A stretch of 64,000 bases of DNA from Bacillus sp. FJAT-18017 (GTDB lineage Bacteria > Bacillota > Bacilli > Bacillales > Cytobacillaceae). This document shows positions 48,112 through 57,508 of the stretch, piece after piece. The position numbers were made by a program, and so were the translations under genes. The notes under the pieces were generated by a model, which was given only the letters and a program-made list of their open reading frames with translations, had not been told where the DNA came from and did no database searches. Every line of letters starts with the position of its first letter. Position 1 is the stretch's first letter. Where the stretch lies: NCBI RefSeq assembly GCF_001278805.1, contig NZ_CP012602.1, forward strand, positions 1,890,001 to 1,954,000. Direction: 5' to 3'.

Positions 48112-49905
48112 TTGAGTGTAAATACATATTCTGATGTTTGGGATTTGGATGTATTTTTCCCAGGCGGGAGCGCTTCGAAGGAATTTGAAGCTCATTTAAC
48201 CGATACGGAAGGAACCATCAACCAATTTTATAGCAAGGTGAAAAGCTGGCAGCCCTCAATAGTAGAAAAAGATGCCGATTTACTTGCAGTACTAATTTCC
48301 TTATTTGAGGAAGCTTCGAAGAAAATAAGGCAGGCTGGGGCTTTTATTAGCTGTTTAAAGGCTCAAAATACTGAGGATAAGAAGGCTTATGAACTTCAGT
48401 CAAAGGTAACGGGGTTAAGTGCGTCTTTCCAAACAGCTCTTGGTGCGTTGGATGGAAGTTTAACCGGAATTGCAGAAGAAGCATGGCAGAAATTAATGGA
48501 AGACGACAGGCTAAATGAACTAGCTTTCGTTTTAACAGAGAGACGGACACGCGCAGCAGAAAAACTGTCAAAGGAAGAAGAAGCAGTCGTTAATGCGCTT
48601 GGAGTCGATGGCTATCATGCCTGGGGACAGATGTATGACATGGTCGTTGGAAAAATGAAGATTCCTTTTACTCAGAACGGGGAAGAAAAACTGTTGTCAG
48701 TGGGACAGGCAGCCAATCAGTTTTCCAATCCTGACCGGGAAGTTCGCAAGGCTGTGTTTAAGGAATGGGAAACAGCATGGTCTGCAAATGCTGATTATTT
48801 TGCAAAAATCCTAAACCATCTAGCTGGTTTCAGGCTCAGTGTTTATAAATTGCGAGGCTGGGATGATTTCCTGAAGGAACCACTTGATATTAATAGAATG
48901 AGTAAGGAAACACTCGATGCCATGTGGGGAGCAATTTCGGAAGCGAAACAGCCGCTAAAGAAATATCTTGAACGCCGAGCTGAATTAATGGGTGTGGAAA
49001 AGCTAAGCTGGTTCGATCTTGATGCCCCATATGGAAATACGGAAACTAAAGTTTCATACCAGGAAGGAGCGGAATTCATCCTTGAACAGTTTGCAAAGTT
49101 TGGGGAAGAAATGACGTCCTTTAGCAGACATGCCTTTGAAAATAATTGGATTGAAGCTGAAGACCGCCCGGGTAAAGCTCCAGGAGGCTTCCATACATAT
49201 TTTCCTGAAGCCATGCAATCCCGAATTTTTATGACCTATTCAGGAACACCGTCAAACATTTCAACACTCGCCCATGAATTGGGTCATGGCTTCCATACGT
49301 ATGCAATGCGCAATTTACATCTATTGAACAGAAATTATGCGATGAATGTGGCAGAGACAGCGTCTACTTTTGCGGAAATGATCGTCTCTGATGCTGCGGT
49401 AAAAAATGCTTCGTCAAAGGATGAAAAACTTGCCCTGCTTGACGATAAGATTCAACGGTCTGTAGCTTTGCTTATGAATATTCATGCCCGATATCTTTTT
49501 GAAACCAGCTTTTATGAAGAAAGAAAGGCTGGCTTCGTAAGTGCGGCACGCCTTAACGGGCTGATGGAAAAAGCGCAGGAAGAGGCTTATCTTGGCGCCC
49601 TGGATTCCTATCATCCTTCTTTCTGGGCTTCCAAGCTTCATTTCTTTATTACCGGTGTGCCATTCTACAACTTCCCTTACACGTTTGGATTCTTGTTCTC
49701 CCTCGGCATTTATGCCCAGGCCTTGGAGGAAGGCAGCGGTTTTGAAGAAAAATACGTTGCGCTCTTAAAAGACACTGCTTCGATGACAGTTGAGGAATTG
49801 GCAATGAAGCATTTGGGAGCCGATTTGACAAAAGCTGATTTCTGGAAGGACGCCCTGCAGTTATGCACTGATGATATAAATGAATTTCTTGAGCTAACAA
49901 AATAA
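48112..49905 (+). CDS. M3-family oligoendopeptidase (PepF-like)
   Basis: This is a predicted cytoplasmic zinc oligopeptidase of 597 residues, the usual length for the PepF/M3B clade. The zinc motif HELGHGFHTYAM lies near residue 388, with the downstream glutamate ligand in NVAETASTFAEM. No signal peptide is seen. The start is TTG with AGGGGG seven bases upstream. It appears monocistronic, between a repeat copy and a terminator. The physiological substrate is unknown. Confidence 0.93.
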   Translation: MSVNTYSDVWDLDVFFPGGSASKEFEAHLTDTEGTINQFYSKVKSWQPSIVEKDADLLAVLISLFEEASKKIRQAGAFISCLKAQNTEDKKAYELQSKVTGLSASFQTALGALDGSLTGIAEEAWQKLMEDDRLNELAFVLTERRTRAAEKLSKEEEAVVNALGVDGYHAWGQMYDMVVGKMKIPFTQNGEEKLLSVGQAANQFSNPDREVRKAVFKEWETAWSANADYFAKILNHLAGFRLSVYKLRGWDDFLKEPLDINRMSKETLDAMWGAISEAKQPLKKYLERRAELMGVEKLSWFDLDAPYGNTETKVSYQEGAEFILEQFAKFGEEMTSFSRHAFENNWIEAEDRPGKAPGGFHTYFPEAMQSRIFMTYSGTPSNISTLAHELGHGFHTYAMRNLHLLNRNYAMNVAETASTFAEMIVSDAAVKNASSKDEKLALLDDKIQRSVALLMNIHARYLFETSFYEERKAGFVSAARLNGLMEKAQEEAYLGALDSYHPSFWASKLHFFITGVPFYNFPYTFGFLFSLGIYAQALEEGSGFEEKYVALLKDTASMTVEELAMKHLGADLTKADFWKDALQLCTDDINEFLELTK

Positions 49906-49915
49906 TAAAAAGGCA

Positions 49916-49948
49916 ATAACCCCGGTAATCTGCCGGGGTTATATTTTT
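49916..49948 (+). terminator. Terminator of the M3 peptidase gene
   Basis: The 10 bp stem ATAACCCCGG/CCGGGGTTAT is followed by ATTTTT. It may also serve the convergent pssA. Confidence 0.92.
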
Positions 49949-49979
49949 ACTATTCCCTATTCAGTTCATTCTCTTAACC

Positions 49980-50519
49980 TTAAACCTTCCGAAGTCTAAA
50001 AGTAGACACCATGAGAAAAGCTAAAATCATAATTGTGAACAGAAAAATTTGCGGGGCAAGATAAGGCGTGGCCAAATAGCTTAACGTCACAAGGCAGCCA
50101 GCCGCAGTAATTGGAAGGCCGGTAAAATACCCATTACTTTCAGTTATATTGAACCGCGCCAGCCTGAATGCGCCGCAGGCAATAAAAAACACAGCGAAAA
50201 ACGTTCCAGGTGCGCCAAGTTCAAATAAAATCCCTTGATATAATAATAGTGCAGGAGCAACACCAAATGATATAATATCACTCATGGAATCTAATTGTTT
50301 TCCAAGTTCCGATTCTATGTTGAATTTCCTCGCGACCATTCCATCGAACCGGTCGGCGAGGGCTGCGATGAAAATAAGCAGCAAGCTAAGCCTTAAGTTT
50401 CCATGTAAAGTGGAGATAATGGCAAAACCGCCAAGTGATAAGTTGATTAAGGTTAGTACGTTTGCAGTCTGAGCCTTTAACTTTTTAAAGGTAGGAACAA
50501 TAACATCAAATAAAAACAT
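49980..50519 (-). CDS. pssA: CDP-diacylglycerol-serine O-phosphatidyltransferase
   Basis: PssA makes phosphatidylserine from CDP-diacylglycerol and serine in the membrane. The 179-residue protein has about five hydrophobic spans and the CDP-alcohol phosphatidyltransferase motif in the stretch DRFDGMVARKF...GKQLDSMSD (near residues 56-81), with all conserved Asp, Gly, Ala and Arg residues. It is divergent from psd, whose product decarboxylates the phosphatidylserine to phosphatidylethanolamine. A ribosome-binding site AAAGGAGTGAGG is present. Confidence 0.95.
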   Translation of the reverse strand: MFLFDVIVPTFKKLKAQTANVLTLINLSLGGFAIISTLHGNLRLSLLLIFIAALADRFDGMVARKFNIESELGKQLDSMSDIISFGVAPALLLYQGILFELGAPGTFFAVFFIACGAFRLARFNITESNGYFTGLPITAAGCLVTLSYLATPYLAPQIFLFTIMILAFLMVSTFRLRKV

Positions 50520-50608
50520 TTCCTCACTCCTTTTACTTTCCGGAATGCAGCATCCCGGTTATGAAAGAAACAAAGGCAGAGGCCGCAGGTCCCCGTTTTT
50601 TGTTCACT

Positions 50609-50816
50609 GTCTAGCTATAGCGTCTAGCGCCTAGTGTACTTCGGTCCCCTCGTTACGATAAGTCAACATCGATTCGCTTTCGCTCATCGTGTTTCCTTTA
50701 TCTCCTTCGAGGCCCTCCACAAGGAAGGCTTCGGCAGCATCAGCATCGCACGAAGAAAAAGTGATAGCTTTTTCGAGGAGTCCATACGGCGCTGGTCAAG
50801 CCGCTTGCGCTTTCTT
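50609..50816 (+). repeat. MITE-like interspersed repeat, copy C, with an internal extra segment
   Basis: It begins CTAGCTATAGCGTCTAGCGCC and ends GCCGCTTGCGCTTTCTT. Relative to copies D and E (reverse strand) it carries about 60 extra bases (ACAAGGAAGGCTTC to TTTTTCGAGGAGT) between GGCCCTCC and CCATACGGCGCT. It fills the gap between divergent pssA and psd. Confidence 0.8.
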
Positions 50817-50909
50817 GATTTATAACAGTTCATATCCTATATTATTTAATTTTAAGTATTTTATGACGATTCGTAAATAGTATATTTACACTTTTTGGAG
50901 GTTACTACA

Positions 50910-51692
50910 TTGTTTCAGCCTATCTACCGGTTATTGATTGAATTGACAAACGGAAAATGGTCATCAGATGTATTGAAAAAGTTTGCTCGATCCCGAGTAA
51001 GCAGGCGCGCGGTTGCCCGCTTTGCAAAAGCGTATCGCCTTAATACTGAGGAGATGGAGGTACAGCTTAAGGACTTCCCGACTTTGCACGATCTTTTCGT
51101 GCGAAAGCTAAAGCCTGGTTCCCGAATAGTAGACCAGGCAAAGGATACTGTAACCAGCCCTGTGGATGCAGTAATTGAAGACATTGGGGTAATCAGCGAA
51201 TCAAGTGAAATGGAAGTAAAGGGAAAAATATATTCTGTCGAAGAGATGCTGGGAGATCGGCAAGCGGTTGAAAAGTATTTGAATGGCGTGTATATGATAT
51301 TTTATTTAAGCCCAAGCCATTACCATCGAATTCATAGTCCGGTAAATGGAAAAGTCCAGAAGCAGTGGGTTCTTGGCACAAAATCATATCCAGTCAATAA
51401 ATGGGGATTAAAATACGGGGTCGATACGTTATCGAAAAATTACCGAATGATTACCGAAGTTGAAACGGAAGAAGGGATGGTAGCAATAGTAAAGGTTGGA
51501 GCCATGTTCGTTAATTCTATTGAAACTACCCATTCTGGCTCAGAGCTTCAAAAAGGTGAAGAAATAGCTTATTTTAGCTTTGGTTCCACAATTGTACTCC
51601 TTTTTGAAAAAGATAGGTTTATTCCCGACGAATCCCTTCATGTCCCCCATGATATCCGCATGGGTGAAAGGGTTGGCGTATTGAAAAGCTGA
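50910..51692 (+). CDS. psd: Phosphatidylserine decarboxylase proenzyme
   Basis: Psd converts phosphatidylserine to phosphatidylethanolamine. The precursor cuts itself before a serine to form the pyruvoyl group. The 260-residue protein has SPVDAVIEDIG, SPSHYHRIHSP (catalytic His region near residue 139) and the autocleavage motif FGST (near 226); most homologues have LGST or GGST. The start is TTG 50910, with TTGGAGGT seven bases upstream. A terminator follows. Confidence 0.95.
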   Translation: MFQPIYRLLIELTNGKWSSDVLKKFARSRVSRRAVARFAKAYRLNTEEMEVQLKDFPTLHDLFVRKLKPGSRIVDQAKDTVTSPVDAVIEDIGVISESSEMEVKGKIYSVEEMLGDRQAVEKYLNGVYMIFYLSPSHYHRIHSPVNGKVQKQWVLGTKSYPVNKWGLKYGVDTLSKNYRMITEVETEEGMVAIVKVGAMFVNSIETTHSGSELQKGEEIAYFSFGSTIVLLFEKDRFIPDESLHVPHDIRMGERVGVLKS

Positions 51693-51736
51693 ACTTAATC
51701 TATGAAAAAAATAACGATGGAATCTTTAAAAGAATG

Positions 51737-51766
51737 AAGGCGGCCCATGGACTGGAGCCGCCTTTT
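51737..51766 (+). terminator. Terminator of psd
   Basis: AAGGCGGC/GCCGCCTT with a loop of about 12 bases is followed by T4. Confidence 0.85.
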
Positions 51767-51796
51767 ACTTGTCCGTTAGTGTCCTCGCAATAACAG

Positions 51797-51823
51797 CAAA
51801 TAAAAAAAGCCCCTTAGGGCCTG
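51797..51823 (-). terminator. Probable terminator of sda (minus strand)
   Basis: On the minus strand AGGCCC-TAA-GGGGCT, with one mismatch, is followed by T7. Confidence 0.6.
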
Positions 51824-51825
51824 TA

Positions 51826-51966
51826 TCAAGAGGATACTCTGATTCGATTAGATAATGAACGGCGATGGATTTCTTTCTCGATTAGGCGAATAAAATCGGG
51901 GCTTAAGTTAAGTTCCATAGCTTTGTAATAAGATTCGATCAAAAGGTCATCAGATAATTTCCGCAT
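51826..51966 (-). CDS. sda: Sporulation checkpoint inhibitor Sda
   Basis: Sda binds the dimerisation domain of sporulation histidine kinases such as KinA and blocks the phosphorelay when DNA replication starts or is damaged. The 46-residue protein begins [19 protein letters not shown] and contains [14 protein letters not shown], forming the expected helical hairpin. GGGGAGTG precedes the ATG on the minus strand. Perfect and near-perfect DnaA boxes lie 120-215 bp upstream, which agrees with the DnaA control of sda known in B. subtilis. Confidence 0.95.
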   Translation of the reverse strand: MRKLSDDLLIESYYKAMELNLSPDFIRLIEKEIHRRSLSNRIRVSS

Positions 51967-52083
51967 ACTGGCACTCCCCTCTCATTTTATAAGCATGATT
52001 TATATGACATGAACATATATTGTAGGTTCAGGATGTTGTACCACTAATCTATCAAAAAAGTCATTTAAGAACAATCGTTCCTA

Positions 52084-52182
52084 TTATCCACATACACCCG
52101 TGGATAACCTGTGATTAAATTGTTTATAAATGGGAAAAAAGTGATAGTAACAAGCGGTAAAATGTTGATAATTTTATACACA
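52084..52182. promoter_or_regulatory. DnaA-box cluster upstream of sda
   Basis: A perfect TTATCCACA (52084-52092), an inverted TTATCCACG (52099-52107) and TTATACACA (52174-52182) lie between divergent sda and yqeG. The AT-rich DNA beside them could unwind easily, but this arrangement fits DnaA regulation of sda better than an origin. Confidence 0.8.
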
Positions 52183-52394
52183 AGTTTCAAAAGGAAGAAA
52201 TTTGTCGAAAAGTTTTTATTAAATTCATGATTTTTTCTCGAATTTCTGCAATTTTTCAGTTGTTTTTTCGGATACTGTCACTTTAAGACATTTATAATTC
52301 AAGGTATAATAAATATCTTTGAAACCTGAGGTAAAATTCGTTATGATGAAAACATTGCCAATCAAGATGATTAGATGTAAAGAGGGTGTTTACC

Positions 52395-52916
52395 ATGTTA
52401 AAGCATTTTCTTCCTGATGAACATGTGAAGAATATATTTTTAATAACTCCTGAACAGCTTAAAGAAAAGGGGATAAAAGGAATCATTACTGATCTCGATA
52501 ACACGCTTGTTGAGTGGGATCGTCCGTATGCCACCCCAAAACTTATAGAGTGGTTCGATGAAATGAGAAAAAATGATATATTGGTGACCATTGTTTCCAA
52601 TAATAATGAACAAAGGGTTAGAGCATTTTCCGATCCGCTAGGAATTCCATTCATTTTTCAAGCGCGAAAGCCAATGACTCGTGCGTTTAAAAAAGCAATC
52701 AATCGAATGGGCCTCAAGCGTGAAGAGACAGTGGTAATTGGTGACCAGCTATTGACTGATGTCTTTGGCGGCAACCGCGGTGGCTTCCATACAATCCTGG
52801 TTGTCCCGGTCGCTTCTACCGATGGATTGATAACAAGATTTAACCGTAAAGTTGAAAGGCGGATTTTGAGCTTCTTCCGAAAAAGGGGAATGCTCAATTG
52901 GGAGGACTCGAAGTGA
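52395..52916 (+). CDS. yqeG: HAD-family phosphatase YqeG
   Basis: The 173-residue HAD subfamily IIIA protein has motif I ITDLDNTLVEWD (near residue 33), motif II IVSNN and motif III/IV VVIGDQLLTDVFGGNRGG. Its substrate is unknown. It heads the conserved yqeG-yqeH-aroE-yhbY-nadD-yqeK-rsfS-yqeM cluster. ATG 52395 follows GAGGGTG. Its stop overlaps the GTG start of yqeH. Confidence 0.95.
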   Translation: MLKHFLPDEHVKNIFLITPEQLKEKGIKGIITDLDNTLVEWDRPYATPKLIEWFDEMRKNDILVTIVSNNNEQRVRAFSDPLGIPFIFQARKPMTRAFKKAINRMGLKREETVVIGDQLLTDVFGGNRGGFHTILVVPVASTDGLITRFNRKVERRILSFFRKRGMLNWEDSK

Positions 52917-54019
52917 GTAACGAACATGATATTTGTATGGGCTGCGGCATTGCCATTCAGACAGATGAGCCAGGTGAACTTGGCTATGCACCGCAATCTT
53001 CGCTTAATAAAGAACAAATAATTTGCCAGCGCTGTTTCCGGCTGAAACATTATAATGAGGTCCAGGATGTAAGCCTGACAGATGATGATTTTTTGAAAAT
53101 CTTGAACCGTATTGGTGAGACTGATTCTTTGATAGTCAAAATCGTTGATATATTTGACTTCAATGGCAGCTGGATTCCCGGTATGCACCGGTTCGCGGGT
53201 AAGAATAAAATCATCCTGATTGGGAATAAGGCTGACCTTCTGCCAAAGTCCGTCAAACACACGAAATTGATTAATTGGATGAAAAAGCAGTCAAAGGAGC
53301 TTGGCCTGCATGCTGAGGATGTTTTCCTTATTTCTGCGGCAAAGGGACAATCCATCCGTGAGGCTGCGGCGGCCATTGATTCATACAGACAGGGAAAAGA
53401 TGTGTTTGTAGTAGGCTGTACTAACGTTGGCAAATCCACATTTATTAACAGGATTATTAAAGAGGTGGCTGGAGGGCAGGACGTGATTACAACTTCCCAT
53501 TTCCCCGGCACGACCCTTGATATAATAAAAATTCCGCTTGATGATGACAAGTCGCTCATTGACACTCCAGGAATCATTAATCATCATCAAATGGCACATT
53601 ATGTTGGCAAAAAAGGATTAAAAGCAATCACGCCTAAAAAGGAAATCAAACCGCGGGTCTTCCAGCTAAATGAGGGACAAACTCTTTTCTTCGGAGGTTT
53701 AGGGAGACTTGATTATGTAAGTGGCGGGAGAAGAGGCCTCGCCTGCCATTTCTCTAATGATATTGATATCCACCGTACCAAAACTGAAAATGCAGATGAG
53801 TTATATGAGAAACATCTCGGTGGAATGCTGACACCGCCTGACTCAGATGAAATACATCTGCTTCCTGAACTTGGTAAACAGGAGTATATTATTAAAGAGG
53901 CCAAGACTGATATCGTCTTTTCCGGGCTTGGCTGGGTGACTATTAATGACCCGGGAGCAAAAATCGTCGCGTATGTTCCGAAGGGTGTACAGACGCTTTT
54001 GAGAAAATCACTGTTTTAA
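52913..54019 (+). CDS. yqeH: Circularly permuted ribosome-assembly GTPase YqeH
   Basis: YqeH helps assemble the 30S ribosomal subunit. The 368-residue protein starts with a zinc finger (CMGCGIAIQ and CQRCFRL) and then has the G motifs in permuted order: G4 NKADLLP, G5 SAAKG, G1 GCTNVGKST (near residue 169), and G3 DTPG (near 220). A C-terminal domain follows. The start is GTG 52913, overlapping the yqeG stop, with GGGAGGA inside yqeG, so translation is coupled. Confidence 0.95.
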   Translation: MSNEHDICMGCGIAIQTDEPGELGYAPQSSLNKEQIICQRCFRLKHYNEVQDVSLTDDDFLKILNRIGETDSLIVKIVDIFDFNGSWIPGMHRFAGKNKIILIGNKADLLPKSVKHTKLINWMKKQSKELGLHAEDVFLISAAKGQSIREAAAAIDSYRQGKDVFVVGCTNVGKSTFINRIIKEVAGGQDVITTSHFPGTTLDIIKIPLDDDKSLIDTPGIINHHQMAHYVGKKGLKAITPKKEIKPRVFQLNEGQTLFFGGLGRLDYVSGGRRGLACHFSNDIDIHRTKTENADELYEKHLGGMLTPPDSDEIHLLPELGKQEYIIKEAKTDIVFSGLGWVTINDPGAKIVAYVPKGVQTLLRKSLF

Positions 54020-54104
54020 TTCGGTTGTTTTCTTGACAGCAAGCTAACATCCCTATTGATCGCAAATAGCTTGAGATGTATGTAAGTATATTGGGGGAGT
54101 TATT

Positions 54105-54938
54105 TTGAAGCTTTACGGTCTCATTGGAAATCCAATAGCACAATCCAAATCACCGCTGATGCAAAATGATCTATTCCATTCCAATCATATTGATGCTTAT
54201 TACCAGCCATTTCTTGTCGAGAAGGGGAAACTTCATCAAGCGGTGGAAGGCATTAGAGCCCTTGGCATTTCGGGGTTCAATGTTACTGTGCCGTTTAAAT
54301 CTGACATCATTCCGTTATTGGATGCCGTAGACCCTTTAGCAGGAGAAATTGGCGCAGTCAATACTGTAATCAATGAAGATGGCAGGCTGAAAGGATATAA
54401 TACTGACGGACCTGGATTTTTGAGAAGCCTTGAAGAAGCAGGGGTTTCTACCGAGGGAGCAGACATTCTCGTGATTGGCGCGGGTGGAGGAGCAAGGGCC
54501 ATTAGTTTTGCCATTGGGAAAACCAACCCAAAGCGAATCGATATATGTAATCGGAGCATGGACAATGCTAAGGTATTGGCTGGAGAAATCGCGGCAAAAA
54601 TCCCTTCATCTGCATTAAGTCTCAAAGAAGCCGAGCGGGCCATTAATGATTACGGCGTTGTCATTCAGACGACGCCTTCAGGCATGTTTCCTAAACCTGA
54701 GGAAATGCCATTGGATTTATTGAATCTTGATTCCCAAAAGGTTGTGGCGGATATCATTTACAATCCATCTGAAACCAAATTCCTTGAAATGGCAAGGAAA
54801 AAAGGGGCGACGACAATCAATGGGATTGGAATGTTCATCCATCAAGGCGCACTTGCATTTGAATTATGGACCGGCATTAGGCCGGATACTGAAAGAATGA
54901 AACGGCTGGTTATGGATCAGCTGGGAGGTGGAAACTAA
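54105..54938 (+). CDS. aroE: Shikimate dehydrogenase (NADP+)
   Basis: AroE reduces 3-dehydroshikimate to shikimate in aromatic amino acid synthesis. The 277-residue protein has AQSKSPLMQN (shikimate-binding Ser), NVTVPFKSD (catalytic Lys near 65), NTDGPGFL, and the NADP-binding GAGGGARAI near 127. The start is TTG with GGGGGAG upstream. yhbY begins one base after its stop. Confidence 0.95.
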   Translation: MKLYGLIGNPIAQSKSPLMQNDLFHSNHIDAYYQPFLVEKGKLHQAVEGIRALGISGFNVTVPFKSDIIPLLDAVDPLAGEIGAVNTVINEDGRLKGYNTDGPGFLRSLEEAGVSTEGADILVIGAGGGARAISFAIGKTNPKRIDICNRSMDNAKVLAGEIAAKIPSSALSLKEAERAINDYGVVIQTTPSGMFPKPEEMPLDLLNLDSQKVVADIIYNPSETKFLEMARKKGATTINGIGMFIHQGALAFELWTGIRPDTERMKRLVMDQLGGGN

Positions 54939-55229
54939 ATGTTAACAGGTAAACAAAAACGATTCCTGCGGTCAAAAGCTCATCATCTTAACCCAATCTT
55001 TCAGGTGGGTAAAGGCGGTGTCAATGAAAACATGGTTGCTCAAATAGCCGACGCATTGGAAGCAAGGGAACTACTTAAGGTAAGCATCCTGCAGAATTGT
55101 GATGAAGATAAGGATGTAGTTGCTGAAAAACTTGTAAACGGAACTAGAGCAGAGCTTGTACAGGTAATCGGCCATACCATCGTACTTTATAAAGAATCAG
55201 TGGAAAATAAGCAAATACAACTTCCATAA
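54939..55229 (+). CDS. yhbY: CRM-domain RNA-binding protein YhbY (YqeI)
   Basis: The 96-residue single CRM-domain protein is associated with pre-50S ribosomes in its family. The signature PIFQVGKGGVNENM near residues 23-37 contains the GxxG-type RNA-binding loop. AGGTGG lies at the end of aroE, so translation is coupled. The neighbours YqeH and RsfS are also ribosome factors. Confidence 0.94.
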   Translation: MLTGKQKRFLRSKAHHLNPIFQVGKGGVNENMVAQIADALEARELLKVSILQNCDEDKDVVAEKLVNGTRAELVQVIGHTIVLYKESVENKQIQLP

Positions 55230-55253
55230 CGTGCATAATAAGGAGGAGGGCCA

Positions 55254-55823
55254 ATGAAAAAAATCGGTATTCTCGGAGGAACATTCAACCCCCCTCATAT
55301 TGGCCACTTGATTATTGCAAACGAAGTATGCATTTCGGCAGGACTTGATGAAGTATGGTTTATGCCAAATCAGGAGCCGCCCCATAAAAAAAAGTCAGCA
55401 GGCGCGGAGAATAGCGACAGGCTGGCTATGCTTGAACTGGCCATAACGGGGAATAGATTGTTTAAGGTTGAAACATGTGAGCTTGAAAGGCCAGGACCTT
55501 CCTATACTGTTGACACAATGGAAATCTTGAAAAGTCAATACAATGAGGAGCAATTTTATTTTATCATCGGTGCCGATATGGTCGAATACCTTCCAAAATG
55601 GCATCGAATTGATGACTTGATGAAAATGGTTACCTTTATCGGTGTAGAGAGGCCGGGTTATAGCATGGCAACCGATTTTCCAATTATGACAGTTGACATT
55701 CCTGAAATCAATATATCCTCAAGCCTGGTTAGAAACAGGCTGCGTAACGGGGAAACTGTGAAATATTTGGTACCGGAGGAAGTGATCCGGCACATTAGGG
55801 AGAACCGTTTATATGGAACGTGA
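55254..55823 (+). CDS. nadD: Nicotinate-nucleotide adenylyltransferase
   Basis: NadD joins nicotinate mononucleotide and ATP to give deamido-NAD. The 189-residue protein has GGTFNPPHIGHL (nucleotidyltransferase HxGH motif near residue 18) and NISSSLVRNRLRNG (ISSTxxR-type motif near 160). AAGGAGGAGGG precedes the ATG. yqeK overlaps its end by 11 bases. Confidence 0.96.
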   Translation: MKKIGILGGTFNPPHIGHLIIANEVCISAGLDEVWFMPNQEPPHKKKSAGAENSDRLAMLELAITGNRLFKVETCELERPGPSYTVDTMEILKSQYNEEQFYFIIGADMVEYLPKWHRIDDLMKMVTFIGVERPGYSMATDFPIMTVDIPEINISSSLVRNRLRNGETVKYLVPEEVIRHIRENRLYGT

Positions 55824-56385
55824 ACAAGCTCTGGCGTTTGTCAGGCCATTTTTAACTGAACATCGTTATCTTCATACAATCGGGGTTATGGAAACAGCGA
55901 TTTCTCTTGCAGAAAAAAATAATGCTGATTGCAAAAAAGCGGAGCTTGCAGCTATTTTTCATGATATTGCAAAGTTTCGCCCGAAGGAAGAAATGAAACA
56001 AATTATCCTTCAAAATGGTTACCCCGAGGATTTGCTAAGCTTTAACCCAGAATTGTGGCATGCGCCAGTCGGTGCGTTTCTTGCTCAAAAAGAAGCCGGT
56101 ATCCAGGATGAAGAAATATTGGGAGCCATACGGTACCATACTTCCGGCAGACCTGGCATGTCTTTGCTTGAAAAGATTATTTATTTGGCAGACTATATTG
56201 AACCAGGCAGGAATTTTCCAGGAGTGGAAGAGACCCGTAAACTGGCGGAAGAAAGCCTTGATTTGGCACTTACCCAGGCTGTGAAGAATACAATCATGTT
56301 TTTAATGAATAGGAACCAGACGGTTTATCCAGAAACTTTTTTAACATATAATGACCTCATAGAAAACAGGAGGATTGATGCATGA
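55813..56385 (+). CDS. yqeK: HD-domain diadenosine tetraphosphatase YqeK
   Basis: This 190-residue HD-superfamily hydrolase is of the type that splits Ap4A to two ADP (symmetric cleavage). Metal ligands are visible in HRYLHTIGVMETA, AAIFHDIAKF (HD near residue 54) and IIYLADYIEPGR. It overlaps nadD at its start and rsfS at its end by four bases (ATGA), so all are translationally coupled. Confidence 0.93.
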   Translation: MEREQALAFVRPFLTEHRYLHTIGVMETAISLAEKNNADCKKAELAAIFHDIAKFRPKEEMKQIILQNGYPEDLLSFNPELWHAPVGAFLAQKEAGIQDEEILGAIRYHTSGRPGMSLLEKIIYLADYIEPGRNFPGVEETRKLAEESLDLALTQAVKNTIMFLMNRNQTVYPETFLTYNDLIENRRIDA

Positions 56386-56738
56386 GCAAAGCAGATCTTT
56401 TACAAGTAGCGGTTAAAGCCGCAGATGACAAAAGGGCCGAAGATATATTGGCCTTAAATATGAAAGGTATTTCCCTTATTGCTGATTATTTTATTATCTG
56501 CCATGGTAATTCTGATAAGCAAGTACAGGCGATTGCTACTGAAATCAGGGACAAAGCTGGGGAAAATGGCTATGATGTCAGAAGGATGGAAGGCTACGAT
56601 GAAGCCAGATGGGTATTAATCGATTTGGGAGATGTTGTGGCTCATGTGTTCCATCGTGATGAACGTACTTATTACAATCTCGAACGCCTTTGGGGAGACG
56701 CGCCGCTTGAAAATATTTCGAGCGTTATCAATCCATGA
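56382..56738 (+). CDS. rsfS: Ribosomal silencing factor RsfS (YqeL)
   Basis: RsfS binds protein L14 on the 50S subunit and blocks joining with the 30S. The 118-residue protein has the DUF143 pattern ADYFIICHGNSDKQVQAIA and DLGDVVAHVFHRDERTYYNL. GGAGGATTG lies before ATG 56382. It overlaps yqeM by four bases. Confidence 0.95.
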   Translation: MSKADLLQVAVKAADDKRAEDILALNMKGISLIADYFIICHGNSDKQVQAIATEIRDKAGENGYDVRRMEGYDEARWVLIDLGDVVAHVFHRDERTYYNLERLWGDAPLENISSVINP

Positions 56739-57508
56739 GTTACGGACGTTTTGCCTATTATTATGATGCATTAATGGAAGAAGCCCCATATTCCAGTTGG
56801 GTGGAGTTTGCTCTATCCGCCTGGAGGCTTTATGGATTAAAAGATGATAAGTCCCTACTTGACTTGGGATCTGGAACAGGGCAGCTTTCAATAAGGTTTG
56901 CTTCCGAGGGCTTTTCTGTTACTGGCGTTGATCTCTCCTCGGAAATGCTGTCTGTCGCCCGTTCCAAAGCAGAGGAGGCAGGGATGAACATCCCTTTTTA
57001 TGAACAGAATATGGCAGAACTTGAACTTCCCGGACAGTATGGGATGTGTGGCATATTTTGTGATTCCTTAAATTATCTTTGTTCTGAAAATGAGGTTACG
57101 GAAACATTCGAAAGGGTCGCTAACCATCTTGTTCCTGGTGGATTACTCGTCTTTGACGTTCATTCTGTCCATAAGGTTGCCGAGGGATTTATCAACCACT
57201 CGTTTTCCTTGAATGGGGATGAAGTAGCTTATATCTGGGATAGTTTCGAAGGCGAACACCCTAACAGTGTGGAACATGAAATCAGTTTTTTCATCCTTGA
57301 TGAACAGTCTGGAAAATATGATCGATTTGACGAGATTCACTATCAGAGGACATTTCCAGTAGAAGCGTATACAGCGTGGCTCCAGAATGCAGGCTTTGAA
57401 GTTCTGCAGATTGGAGCGGATTTTGATTTGGCCGCCCCTTCCGCAGACTCGGAACGAATTTTTTTCATTGCCAGAAAACCCTTAAATAAGAGTAGCCATT
57501 CCCTTTAA
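56735..57508 (+). CDS. yqeM: Putative SAM-dependent methyltransferase YqeM
   Basis: The 257-residue class I methyltransferase has motif I LLDLGSGTGQLS near residue 41 and GVDLSSEMLSVA. The substrate is unknown. The position after rsfS is conserved in bacilli. The start overlaps the rsfS stop (ATGA). The 3' end runs into the terminator hairpin. Confidence 0.92.
   Translation: MSYGRFAYYYDALMEEAPYSSWVEFALSAWRLYGLKDDKSLLDLGSGTGQLSIRFASEGFSVTGVDLSSEMLSVARSKAEEAGMNIPFYEQNMAELELPGQYGMCGIFCDSLNYLCSENEVTETFERVANHLVPGGLLVFDVHSVHKVAEGFINHSFSLNGDEVAYIWDSFEGEHPNSVEHEISFFILDEQSGKYDRFDEIHYQRTFPVEAYTAWLQNAGFEVLQIGADFDLAAPSADSERIFFIARKPLNKSSHSL

Noticed and set aside
52020..52390. Replication origin at the DnaA boxes
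   Set aside because: There are only three boxes, and dnaA/dnaN are not nearby; the location upstream of sda explains them.
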